From the NCBI RefSeq assembly GCF_000090795.2, contig NW_003546382.1, positions 31,495 to 52,668 on the forward strand: a DNA stretch of 21,174 bases. The letters run 5' to 3'. Positions 1-10,128 of the stretch are shown in pieces. The notes below the pieces were generated by a model, which saw only the letters and a list, made by a program, of their open reading frames with translations, had not been told where the DNA came from and searched no databases. A program made the translations under genes and the position numbers. The stretch is from Amphimedon queenslandica (lineage: Eukaryota > Porifera > Demospongiae > Haplosclerida > Niphatidae). Numbering within the stretch: the stretch's first letter is position 1; each line of letters begins with the position of its first letter.

Positions 1-77
1 TTTGTCTTTTTGGATGTACTCTAACTCATTTTTATCTTTTTGTTATTATAAGTGCATTATTTTCTAATGTTTCTTAG

Positions 78-967
78 GGTGAAGACAAGTATACCTTTAT
101 TGAAGATGTTGACAATCCACAATCTGTTACTATTCTAATTAAAGGCCCAAACAAGCACACATTATCACAGATAAAGGATGCAGTCCATGACGGACTCAGG
201 GCAGTCAAGAATGCCATTGAGGATGGTAAGGGAAGAGAGGGTGAAGTTCAGTGATCCCACCTTGTGCTATTTCATTGAGTCAATATTTCAGTCACAAGTC
301 GATTTTGTTGAATTATTAGTTGTTAGTATTTTTTTACCATACAAAAAGGCCAACTACCTTTTCTGATACATGTACATTTTGATGTCCTTATGCTATGTAG
401 AAAGTTTGAGCTGATTTCTACTTTAATTTTCGGAGTTATAGACATTTTTAAAAACTAGCAAAATTTTGGAAAATTGTTCCAAAATCACCCCCAATTTTTA
501 TTACATTTTTGGTATATATTGACGTCCTTATACTATGTAGAAAGTTTAAGCTGATTCCAACTTAAATTTTTGAGTTGAGCATTAATTTTTTGCTCTCTAT
601 GAAAATCATTTCAATCAAAGCAGGCAGTCCACACAAGTTGTAAACCACTACTCATGTAGCTATAGTTAATTGCTATATACTAGCAGAGTAAATAAGAAAA
701 CTACAATATGCACACGTAATAGTCACTAAGTGAATTTAAATTTAAAAATATTTTTTAACCATTTTATCAGGGTCTGTTGTCCCCGGGGGCGGAGCTTTTG
801 AAGTTGCTGTGTACACTGCACTGAACTCACCTGACTTCCTCTCTACTGTGTCTGGTCGTGCTAAGTTTGGTGTCAAAGTGAGTTAACATCAATCCTGATT
901 CCTTTTATACATGCTCATTCAATTATGTGTACTAGTAATTGCTATAATCACGATGTACCATTTAATA

Positions 968-1041
<74 letters not shown>

Positions 1042-2096
1042 CCTCTCTCCCTCTCTCTCTCTCAAGGCTTATGCTGAAGGTCTTATGGTCATTCCAAAAG
1101 TCCTTGCCCAGAACTCTGGTTTTGATCCCCAGGACTCAGCAGTGAAGCTGCTAGAAGAGTACGAGAAGGCAAGCGGACAACTGGTAGGACTCAACTTGTC
1201 TTCTGGTGATGCCATGCTACCTGCTGATGAGGGCATTTGGGACAACTATCGTGTCAAGAGACAATTACTCCATTCATGGTAAGGGAATGTGGTTTGGACA
1301 GGAAAGAGGCTGTTACTCCATGTCACTTTCCCAATATGAATTGCATCTGTACTACAGTGTTTTGATAAGCCGATTTGATGTACAATTGGCTGTATGAATT
1401 TACCATTAGCCCAATACGGTATGCAACTATGCATCATTCGGGCCAATTTGCTTAAGAAATCACAAGGGAATGTTAATTCTGCTAGACTGCTACCTCTACA
1501 AAAAAATACTGTGTAGTGAAAAATTTTCAAGGGCTGTAAATTTTGCAGATTTGTCTTTAAAATCTATTTCGCAAATTTATACTGTCTTCCATCTTGTGCC
1601 TTAATAATTTTCACATATCTTCAAAAAATTGTGAAGTTTACAACCCTTGAAGAATTTTGCGCTATACGGTAGAGCAAAAAGTAATTATTTTTGAACTAAA
1701 CTGAAGCAAATTTTTATCAAATCCCTGATGCACTGTGTGTGGTGTTATTAAATTTTAAGTATAAATGCTATTTCATTCCCCTCTTCCTTCTATATGTATC
1801 TCAATCCCCTTCAGTATAGCATGCATCATTTGGGCCAATTTGCTTAAGAAATCACAAAGAGAATTTTAATTTTGCTAGACTTCTACCTCTACAAAAAATA
1901 GAGCGAAAAAGCAATTATTTTTGAGCCAAACTGGTGCAAATTTAATATCAAAACCCTGATACACTAGTGCTATTAAATTTTAAGTATAATTTATTCTTCC
2001 TCCTATGTCTGTCTCCCCTCCAGTACAACTATTGCTAGTAATCTATTGCTGGTTGATGAAGTTATGAGGGCTGGTATGTCGTCACTCAAAGGATAA
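78..2096 (+). CDS. CCT6: T-complex protein 1 subunit zeta (CCT6), 3' part of gene
   Basis: This is the C-terminal third of the zeta subunit of the cytosolic CCT/TRiC chaperonin, which folds actin, tubulin and other proteins in an ATP-driven double ring. Exons are 78-225, 771-877, 1067-1278 and 2024-2096 (stop TAA 2094-2096), all GT-AG, giving about 179 residues against roughly 530 for the whole family protein; the 5' part lies outside the window. Family landmarks are the apical-to-intermediate segment [20 protein letters not shown], the VVPGGGAFE motif of the returning equatorial domain, [27 protein letters not shown] and the C-terminal [14 protein letters not shown]. Residues after the PGGGA turn belong to the ATP-binding equatorial domain. 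The second intron ends in a pure CT tract up to the acceptor. The last intron carries a duplicated segment and a MITE. Identification is secure; whether the 5' part is intact cannot be seen. Confidence 0.95.
375..600 (-). repeat. Two antisense copies of the satellite family found at 10462-11905
   Basis: In the first visible CCT6 intron, the core reading CTTATGCTATGTAGAAAGTTT recurs at about 388 and, with one change (CTTATACTATGTAGAAAGTTT), at about 528, a spacing of 140 bp. Read on the minus strand these match the core of the ~177-bp monomers in the TPCN1 intron (CTTTCTACATAGCATAAGGAC, then GTAATAAAAATTGGGGGTGA). The copies lack the palindromic CCATGGGCTATAGTCCATGG linker, which accounts for the shorter period. 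They are diverged from the main array. Confidence 0.85.
971..1064 (+). repeat. (CT)n microsatellite forming the polypyrimidine tract of a CCT6 3' splice site
   Basis: An almost pure CT dinucleotide run of about 94 bp ends directly at the acceptor CAAG (1063-1066) of the third CCT6 exon. It is much longer than an ordinary polypyrimidine tract. The mirror-symmetric purine/pyrimidine sequence could form H-DNA; that is inference. Confidence 0.9.
1415..2023 (+). repeat. Tandem duplication within the last CCT6 intron
   Basis: A segment starting GCATCATT(C/T)GGGCCAATTTG occurs at about 1430 and again at about 1823. Both copies run through CTTAAGAAATCACAA, a CTAGACT(G/T)CTACCTCTACA block, an AATTATTTTTGA block, CCCTGAT(G/A)CACT and TTAAATTTTAAGTATAA. 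Copy 1 reaches a CCCCTTCAG (1806-1814) that matches the true acceptor CCCCTCCAG (2015-2023) ending copy 2, so the duplication appears to include a second, presumably decoy, 3' splice site. Copy 1 is interrupted by the MITE at 1507-1671; copy 2 has the intact site. Confidence 0.85.
1507..1671. mobile_element. MITE with TACYGTRTAG-type inverted ends and TA target duplication
   Basis: The left end TACTGTGTAGTGAAAAATTT and the reverse complement of the right end, TACCGTATAGCGCAAAATTC, form imperfect terminal inverted repeats of about 40 bp that continue through TTCAAGGG(C/T)TGTAAA. The interior has no coding capacity. The second copy of the surrounding duplication has a single TA (1899-1900) where this element sits, so TA was the target and was duplicated on insertion, as expected for Tc1/mariner-type transposition. 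Confidence 0.85.
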
Positions 2097-2551
2097 GAAA
2101 AAACTTACTTATTATTGTTACTGTTGGTTATTATTATTATTATTAAACTGTTTTCACCTCAAAATGACACACTACATTACCAGTTAATTTATCATTTATT
2201 GTACTTTAGAATAGAGAGAGAGAGAGGGGAGCGAGATGTCATGTGTGTAATAAGACTGTATGTAGTTTAATGGACTTTAGGAATTGAAAATAATTATCAT
2301 TTTAATTTTTCTTAATTTGTGACTAAACTCGCAAACGCCATGGCCACGTTTTCAGCATTTCCTTCTTCTAGAATTACCAGCTGGGATAATGTTTTTGATT
2401 TTAAAGACAAAAATTAATATTTAATCACAATAATAATGATAATAATAACCTGGGGGTTGGATTAATAACGGTGATTCAATAATGTATTTTAAAAAGTCAA
2501 TAAAATACAGAATGGAGCATCCGGTTTTAATTTAAGATACGATTATAATAA
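2097..2551. other. Convergent intergenic region between CCT6 and the TLCD3-like gene
   Basis: The 455 bp between the two stop codons hold no further gene. A plus-strand AATAAA at 2499-2504 could serve CCT6, and a minus-strand AATAAA at 2200-2195 could serve the TLCD3-like gene. If both are used, the two 3' UTRs overlap for about 300 bp. Also present are a short GA run near 2215 and ATT/AAT repeats near 2135 and 2430. Confidence 0.5.
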
Positions 2552-4922
2552 TCATGACACTTTTAATTTGCTCTTCTCCTCACTTCTATAATACAGTCTT
2601 CTAGCACCTCTCAGAACTTTACAAAAGGCGGCGATGAACCAGGTGAACTGAATTAGGAACATGGTCCAAGCTGCAGTGTGACAGTACCACCCCATCTTGT
2701 TGACGGCCGCAAATATGTTCCCGTTGTGATGCTGCATGGCGTATAGCCAGTACATGAAAGGTATGGATAGGATTCGGACGAAGAAGAACACGACAATGAA
2801 GATGATTCCGTTGACTTGTTGAAGTTTGGAGTCTTTTAATGACGTCTATAGGTAAGAGAGAGAGAGAGAAGAAAGGGAGAGGAGAGGAGAGAGAGAAAGG
2901 GAGAGGGAGAGGAGACAGAGGGAGGGAGAGAGGGGGGAAAGGAGGGAGAGAGGGGTTGTCTTTTTAAGTGGTTGTGTACACAAGTACTTGTTTATGGTTA
3001 CTTCACAATAATAAATTAATAATTGACAATTTTACGGCATTTTCCCCATATGGGATCCAGTCAACATGAAAGTGAAGATAAGGAATTTATTTGTTAGCAG
3101 GATCAAGTGTAGAATGCTATTAAAAAGGTTAGCTACATGTACATGTACATGTACATATACATTAAAGTCCAACATCCACTAAGCAACTTTATCAATGAAA
3201 TCAACAGCAATCTTGAATAGAACACTGTTCTATTTCAGGCAACAAAGTTGACAGATATCAAAGTAATCACAAAGTTGCTTTCAAGAAAGTTGCCTAGTGG
3301 ATGTTGGGCTTAAATTGTCTCTGTAAGCCACAAATTTTTAATTTGAAGTGTACAATGGCAACCATTACATGTCTATTTAATATACATTCTTTAAAACATG
3401 CCCCAGGTCACTAAGCAATTTCTATAGCAACAAAGGATTTGCTTCAACTTTGTGGGAAATTTGATAACATTGATGGTGTGTACATAATGTAACCATTAAC
3501 ATTATAAGTGTTCACGCATTAGAGCATTAAGTTGTTATATTCAATCAATCATTTACTATTAGAGAGAGTATCAATTCTCTATCTAATTTACCACAAATAT
3601 ATACACAGGGTCTTTTGTAAGAGATAATGGCTTACGTGATCAAAGATGAAGTGCATTGATATGAATGGAGTGCTTAGTTCCATGATGTAGAGAAGTCCCA
3701 TCAGGCCATCGCCTATGTTGTTAATAATCTTTCCTTGCTATGGGGAGAGAGAGAGGGGGGAGGGAGGGAGGGAGAGGGAGAGAGGGAAGGGGGAGGGAGA
3801 GAGGAAAGGGGGAGGGAGGAGGGAGAGGGAGAGGGCGAGAAAGAGGGAGGAAGAGAGAGGGAGGGAGAAGGCGAGAAAGGAGGAGGGAGAGAGAGGGAGA
3901 GAGGAAAGTGAAAGAGAGACAGTGAAAGAAAGTATGACAAAACATTATGCAATAGTTGTGTGCTAGTCTTCTCTCTCATATAATGCCTAGTGTATTTAAG
4001 ACAAAGTGCTAATGTTTTGGTACACAAACCCGTAATGCACTAAGCAACCATCTCAAACCTTTACAACATAATATTATTATCTTTTAGTCACTCCCTCTCT
4101 TTAAAAGGATCAAATATCAAATAAGAAGATAGTGGAGTGACCATGAATTAGATAGTGAAGTCATGCATTGATTACTGCCTACAGATTCAACTACATGTAT
4201 ATTAGTTGAATGGCATCTTATTGCATGTTATGATGATCCATTGCAAAACTCATAACAAACAATGACCCACAATTCTCAATAAATTAAGCATTTTGACAAA
4301 ATTTTTTTGTTATTATACACGTACACTAATGGCAATATTATTTTGAATTAATAACCTACTGCAAATGGTATAGCTAATGTGAGAAGGATGAAGTGGTGGA
4401 AAATGAATATTCTTTTGTGATAAAGAAACTTTGACAGCTTTGCTTTGAAATTGACTAGTGTAGCACCGAGTCGACTGAAGCAAAACGTCTGGTACATTGC
4501 GTAGAGATCATGGATAAAATACCAGTAAATGTAACAAGTACAAGGAAGGATAAGTGAAGTCCTAGAAGAAGAGAAGAAAATGGAGAAATAGACAGATTAA
4601 GGAGAGTGTATTGTTTACTTAGAGTATACCACATCATGGTAAGTGTCCTTTAGAATAGCCACTCCAGAGAGACCACAAACTGTTGAGACGTAGAGCCCAA
4701 CGATCCTGTGCAAAGAGAACAAGATACTAATTATCACTTGCTGTCGCCTCACTTTTCAGCTACAACGGCTGCAGCGTGCCCGGGCTTGTTGCAGAGTTCT
4801 CCGCTTTTATCCACCAGTTCCTTGACTTTACCGGGAAGGAGAAGGAACCTGGAGACAAAATAGAGCCCGTGGCAAGAGAAAGCGCCTGCTATAATGAGCA
4901 GCATTTGATACAAAGCCTCCAT
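2552..4922 (-). CDS. TLCD3: TLC-domain multi-pass membrane protein, TLCD3/FAM57 family
   Basis: Minus-strand gene; coding exons in order are 4922-4753, 4705-4619, 4561-4356, 3733-3636 and 2845-2552, all GT-AG and in phase, giving 284 aa with a complete start and stop. Landmarks are N-terminal hydrophobic segments in residues 1-80, YWYFIHDLYAMY (98-109), a histidine pair in the hydrophobic helix RIFIFHHFILL (136-146), GDGLMGLLYIMELSTPF (162-178), and VNGIIFIVVFFFVRILSIPFMYW in the last exon. The ELSTPF and R-I-L-x-x-P-x-M-Y-W signatures match the FAM57/TLCD3 branch rather than ceramide synthases, which carry a different Lag1 motif. Vertebrate members are ER/Golgi membrane proteins linked to ceramide and other lipid metabolism; enzymatic function here is not shown. 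It is divergent from the TPCN1-like gene and convergent with CCT6. Both of its last two acceptors sit next to very long polypyrimidine tracts. Confidence 0.88.
2852..2957 (-). repeat. GA/CT-rich tract at the acceptor of TLCD3 exon 5
   Basis: This is purine-rich on the plus strand (GAGA and GGGA units) and therefore a ~105-nt polypyrimidine tract on the coding strand, just upstream of the exon 5 acceptor (AG at 2847-2846). Confidence 0.85.
3167..3309. mobile_element. TTAA-flanked MITE in TLCD3 intron 4
   Basis: The left end GTCCAACATCCACTAAGCAA and the reverse complement of the right end, GCCCAACATCCACTAGGCAA, form terminal inverted repeats continuing into AACTTT. TTAAA flanks both sides (3162-3166 and 3310-3314). 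The 143-bp element has no open frame. The flank fits a TTAA-targeting superfamily such as piggyBac or Kolobok; the superfamily is not established. Confidence 0.8.
3742..3925 (-). repeat. Long GGGA/GAGA tract at the acceptor of TLCD3 exon 4
   Basis: About 185 bp of almost pure purine on the plus strand is a polypyrimidine tract on the coding strand, adjoining the exon 4 acceptor (AG at 3735-3734). Long open frames across it on both strands are artefacts of the repeat. Confidence 0.9.
3926..4355. other. Rest of TLCD3 intron 3, no gene seen
   Basis: AT-rich intron sequence. Only small inverted repeats stand out: AGTCACTCC near 4087 pairing with GGAGTGAC near 4134, and ATTCAAC/GTTGAAT flanking TACATGTATATTA near 4186-4212. 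Confidence 0.5.
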
Positions 4923-5082
4923 CTCCCAGGCACAATGAATCAGCTCAAACTTTTCTCTGCGACCCTTCCTTTATGGCGTGATATGGAGGCTAAGCCCGCC
5001 TGGTCGTACTGCGCATGCGCAGAAGTGGGCAGTCCCGGGAATCATTTTGCTCGCTGGTTTTATAGGCGGGGCTGACCCTCAA
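4923..5082. promoter_or_regulatory. Bidirectional promoter with NRF1-type palindrome between TLCD3 and TPCN1
   Basis: Only 160 bp separate the two divergent start codons (4922 minus, 5083 plus), and the interval is much more GC-rich than its surroundings. A perfect 12-bp palindrome TGCGCATGCGCA (5010-5021) matches the NRF1 consensus, and GGCGGGGC (5065-5072) resembles a GC box. No TATA box stands out. NRF1 sites are typical of housekeeping and bidirectional metazoan promoters; being symmetrical, this site can serve both genes. Binding itself is inferred. Confidence 0.75.
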
Positions 5083-8000
5083 ATGGCTACTAGCAGCAGC
5101 ACTGGCAGTGGTGGGATTCCTCGCCTTCTCTATGACTCGGTACACGAGCCTCTCCTCCTCCCAGACCCTTCAACTCAATATGGGTCACCAATAGGAGGAA
5201 CTGGGTCTGGCGGCTCTTCTGCGAGCGAGGCCAGAAAAAGGAATTTCACTGCTGCCTTGAACCCGAGCAGAGACAGCGAGAGTGAATTGGATACTCAGGA
5301 GAGAGAGCAGAGCCCTATGTTGGAAAGGAGGTATCTTGATGTCCCGCAGAGGTTCAAGGGGAGAGGGCAGCTCGGTGATCCAGCAGTCGATGAGAGCGGT
5401 ACTATGATTAACGTTAGATCCATTGAAAACCGCTCCAGTGAAGTTCCAGGTAATGAAGCCACTGCTGTACCATTATTTGTATATTTGTGTGGCTGTAGAC
5501 CTCACAAACAATCAATAGTTTGTGAAATTTGTATATTTACAATTGTTGGGTTTTCCAGTTCCTTTTGAGATGCTTGTTTTGCAGCCACGTCATGGGTCAT
5601 TGAGCATGTCCTGAATTAAAAAAATTTGGCAGATTTTATATATATAAGTCTTCACTTATCATCATCATTCATTAATGATTCCCACCAATATTTCTTACTA
5701 TGCAGTATTTTCATTTATTTCTTCTATTTTTAGGTTTTCATGAATTCGTTCCATACCTGAGGGACTCCAATCGAACGAAATACGAAGTGTGTTAGAACCC
5801 TCTCTCTCTCTTTCTCCCTCCTCCTCTCTCTCCCATCTTTCTCTCTCAACTAGTTATGAGACACCTAACCATTTAAACTTTAAATCACTGAAATCACAGG
5901 CAGTGCCCCATAGTAAATTTAATTTCATAGTTGCACATTATAATTCATTATTTTTTAAAACCTCTGCCACTGCAAGTTGGTATGACTCATTCTTTAATTA
6001 ATACTTATTATTATTATTATCATAAAAGCTTTGCAGACACAAAATGGCACAAATAAGTAAAGGTTATACAACGAGGTAGAGGTACCTATGGCATTTATCA
6101 TACCAAGGGCCATTCCCGGGAGGTATCTAGAAACCTGGTATTCTGCATTCTGATTGGTCAATTTAAATTTGGCATGGTAAAATAATAATAAGTATAGGTT
6201 ATACAACGAGGTGAGGTATCTATGGCATTTATCATACCGAGGGCCCGAGGTATGATAAGGCCATAGATACCGACACAGAGTTGTATAACCGACTTCTACC
6301 ATGTACTAAAATAAACAACTAGTTTACTTAGCAACACTTAGCAACAGCATGGCATGCATGCCTATTTTTAGCAGGAGGTTAATAAGTAATTTCCCCGGGC
6401 AAACTTATTAACCTCCCGGGCAAACTTATTAACCTCCTATTACCAGGGAAATTACTTATCAAACCTCCTAGTGGTAAATAAGTTATTTATGAACCTAAAA
6501 TCAAGCAATCTGATTGGTCAATTGCAACTAGGCATGGTAGAATAATAATAATAATAATAATAAAAATAATAATAACTTGACCATCTTGTCATAAGAGGAA
6601 TAATGAATACACTCTCTGTGTTTGTGTTATGTTCATTCATTTGTGTATTTGTGGTTAGCTATGTTTATAAACAACAATTAATTGCACACAATAACTCTAA
6701 AAAGAAATGATATAAAAGTTGCTTATAATGAAACCATAACCCAGCCCCTCCCATGACGTGCTATTTATTAATTCAAAGCAATTGTTTATTTAAAGGCCTT
6801 TCTACACTTGTCCACTTTGGATCCAGAATTGCAACCTACTAAGATAGAATCCTCTTTGGTTGTGTTCACACTAAGCTACTTTGAAGAATTAAAAGTGAAT
6901 TAAACTGCATTGGCTGCTACAGGTTATGAATATTTAATTGAGATCAATCTACTTCAATCCACCTCTGGATGTGGATTGACTGGATCTAGCTCCAATCCCA
7001 ATTCAAGACAAGTGTGAACAAGCTAATCCTTCTTTAATCCTGGATTTTGTCTTAATTCTGGATCCAAAGTGGACAAGTGTAGAAAGGTCTTAAAGCACTA
7101 ATTGTATGTAATAAAAAATGTTAATATAAACATGTACATGTATTGACTTCAAAACAAAATTATTTTTTAATTATTATTATTATGTAATATTTAAAGCACT
7201 AATATTTTGTAATATTTAAAGAACTTATTTATTTAATTTTACATAGGAAGCTGCCCTATTTGCAAAAGAAGGTGAAGATAACAATAAATTTGCGTCTCAC
7301 CCAAACGGGAAATATTCGAAAGTTGCCTATCACTTGGTTCATCATCCAGTGGTGTACATGATCGATTTCATAGCGTCTTGTTTGCTATTGGGACTTGCCG
7401 TCATAGAGCACCCATCACTCATTCCCTACCCAGCCAATGAGGAGCACAAGATCATTGCAGTGAGTTAACGAGGAGGTGTGGTTTAGTTAATAATGACACA
7501 CCCTCTGCTTTTATGCTAAATCCTACAAAATCTTATTGGAGTTTTAATTTTGCAGATTCCACATTTTAGAAACATGGAGATAAAGATTATGTGGTCCATA
7601 ACTTATTTTTGATTGATTTTTGAAAAAAATTAATCCTTGACAATTTTGCTATATAGTATATACTATCTTATTTCTGATAAGGATGCTTTTAGATTTATTT
7701 TTATCATCTGTTTAGGTCCATACATGTCTAGAGTTGATACTACTATCAATAATTGGTTTCAATATTGTCCTGAGAGTCATTTGGATGAAGCCTCGAACTT
7801 TCCTGAGACAGAGAGCCGTTATAGCTGTAAATTTAGAAAAAAAATATATTCAACCAGTCTTACTTACCTCTTCCCCTTTCCTTTACAGGCTATCATACTA
7901 ATTGTCATGTATATAGAGGCAATGGTTATCCTCTTCCAGCAGTCAAATCACTTCAGAATCACTCGCTGTCTTAGGATTGTCTTCTTTGTTGACAGTTACA

Positions 8001-8502
8001 TACTGGTGGGAGTGAGACGGTATGGGAATGAAAGCTTGAGAATGAAAGCTTGAGAATGAGAGTATAAGAATAAATGCTTAAAAATGAGAGTATGAGAATG
8101 AAAGCTTGAGAATGAGAGTATGAGAATAAATGCTTAAGAATGAAGCATGAGAATAAATGCTTAAGAATGAGAGTATTATATTTTAAAATAATAAGTTGCT
8201 ATTTTTCTTCTTTATCTAGAGTATTACGTCAGATTATTCAGTGTTTGAAACCTATCCTAGATGTCATGATATTATTGTTCTTTATGATGGCAATATTCGC
8301 TTTAATGGGTAAGAGCACACTCAGCTAGATCTAATTAATTAATGTAGGCGTGGTTACAATCATAGCAAGTAATTGATTAATTGGACCAAATATTGAGTCA
8401 CAAAAATTTTTATTCATGTACATAACTTTAAAATCTTAGTTACTTAATTTTATATTTTTAGGATATTATTTATTTGCCACTATTGATCCGACTGTAAGTC
8501 AC

Positions 8503-8534
<32 letters not shown>

Positions 8535-10087
8535 TTTTATTTATTTATTTATTTTATTTATTTATTTATTTTATTTTGTTAGTTTTTCGATTCCTATCTC
8601 AAATCCTTTGTGAGTCTCTTCATTACGCTCACTACCGCTAAGTAAGTCCATATATGGTCGTGTGACAGTCATGTGACGCATTAATTTCCATATATAGTCA
8701 TCCTGATGTTTTCATGGAAGCTTACGTTCGTAACAAATGGTCTCCATTGTTCTTTGTTCTTTATTTGTTTGTGACACTTTACTTCTTTTCTAATGTGGTA
8801 CGTAAATGTAGTTTCTATTCTTAATTTTTACATACTGTGATACATGCACATGTACATAGCTGATAATTATGAAATTGTAAAGTTTTGACAAATTGCTAAT
8901 TCAAGCTACAGTATCATTAGCATAATGATACTGTAGTATCATCATCTAGTATTATCAGTATTATTATAGTAGTATTATTATAGTAGTAGTATTATTAGTA
9001 GTATTATGTAGTATTATCATCTGTAATTATACTGTAATTATCATTAGTATACAGTATCATCTTGGTTTCATTAATTTTTGTACACTGTAGCTGTATGCCA
9101 TTTAGCATGTACATATTGCATAATGGTTCAAAATGGTGCATTTGATTCGGACTGTCAAAATTCCAATTTTTTCCATCATCCCTCTCTTCAAAGTTGCCAC
9201 CCGTACTATACCTCCATTTTGTGCTCTTTTTATTGTTTTTTTTGCTTTATCCCTCTCTCTCTTCTCTTCTCTCTCTCTTTCTCAGTTGTTGGCTGTTGTG
9301 TATGCTCACTTTAATGATGAGGAGAAGAACAAGTTTAGAAAACTCTTCCTTCACAAAAGGTAACAATACACAACCCTCCATTTATTAACACAAGCTCTGT
9401 GTGTAATACTTTTAATAATTGTTATTCTATCCATTGACTCATTAACTGCTCAATTATCAAAATGTGCTTCATTGAATTACCATATTAGCTTCATACTTTC
9501 ATGGTTCGAAAATTTTTTCCTACAAATTTAAAATAAAAGTTTAATGAATCAAGTTTTTAACAATGATGACCACAGTATAGTTTTTTGTGATTTATAATTT
9601 TGTGATTATAATAAAATTTCACAAAAACTTTTTAGCCACAAAAATTTGGAGCTACATGTATGTACAGTACATGCACATGTACATGTATGCATGTTGTTTT
9701 TGTTGATATTTTTATGTGTTTAGATACTTTCTGTTTACATAGGACCTGTGATTATTCTTTCATTATTTAGGGAAGCACTAAAGATAGCATTCTCTGTCTT
9801 GGCAGTTGATGGAAAGCTTAACTATCACGACTTTGTGTTCTTCATGCTGGAATACAAGCCTAGGATACGTGAGTTTATATTTAGTAACAGTGTGATTACA
9901 TCATTGCTTCCTGTTGCTATTTATAGCGGAGTATCAAGTGATGTGTATCTTCAAAGGGTTGAAGGAGAAGGAAGAGGTTGGTAGCAATGAGGATGGCGAC
10001 TATTTGTGTATGAACGAGTTTCTTAATCTTTATGAGTTCCGCAGCTTAAAATGGAAACAGGTGAGACATGCATAGTTACGAATAATG

Positions 10088-10128
<41 letters not shown>

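Noticed and set aside
911..1282. 123-codon open frame beginning with a Ser-Leu run
   Set aside because: The Ser-Leu part is the CT microsatellite in the intron; only the part from 1067 is real CCT6 exon.
3713..4027. Several open frames of 60-104 codons rich in Ser/Pro/Leu or Arg/Glu/Gly on both strands
   Set aside because: They are translations of the GGGA/GAGA tract next to a TLCD3 splice site; open frames on both strands at once are expected from such repeats.
4776..5075. Plus-strand open frame of 99 codons
   Set aside because: It is antisense to TLCD3 exon 1, which has clear homology and correct splicing on the minus strand.
4978..5568. Start of the two-pore channel at an upstream ATG (4978), adding 35 residues
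   Set aside because: The extension would translate the NRF1 palindrome and GC box of the promoter, and the frame after 5449 runs into the intron. ATG 5083 is a more sensible start, though transcript data would be needed to be certain.
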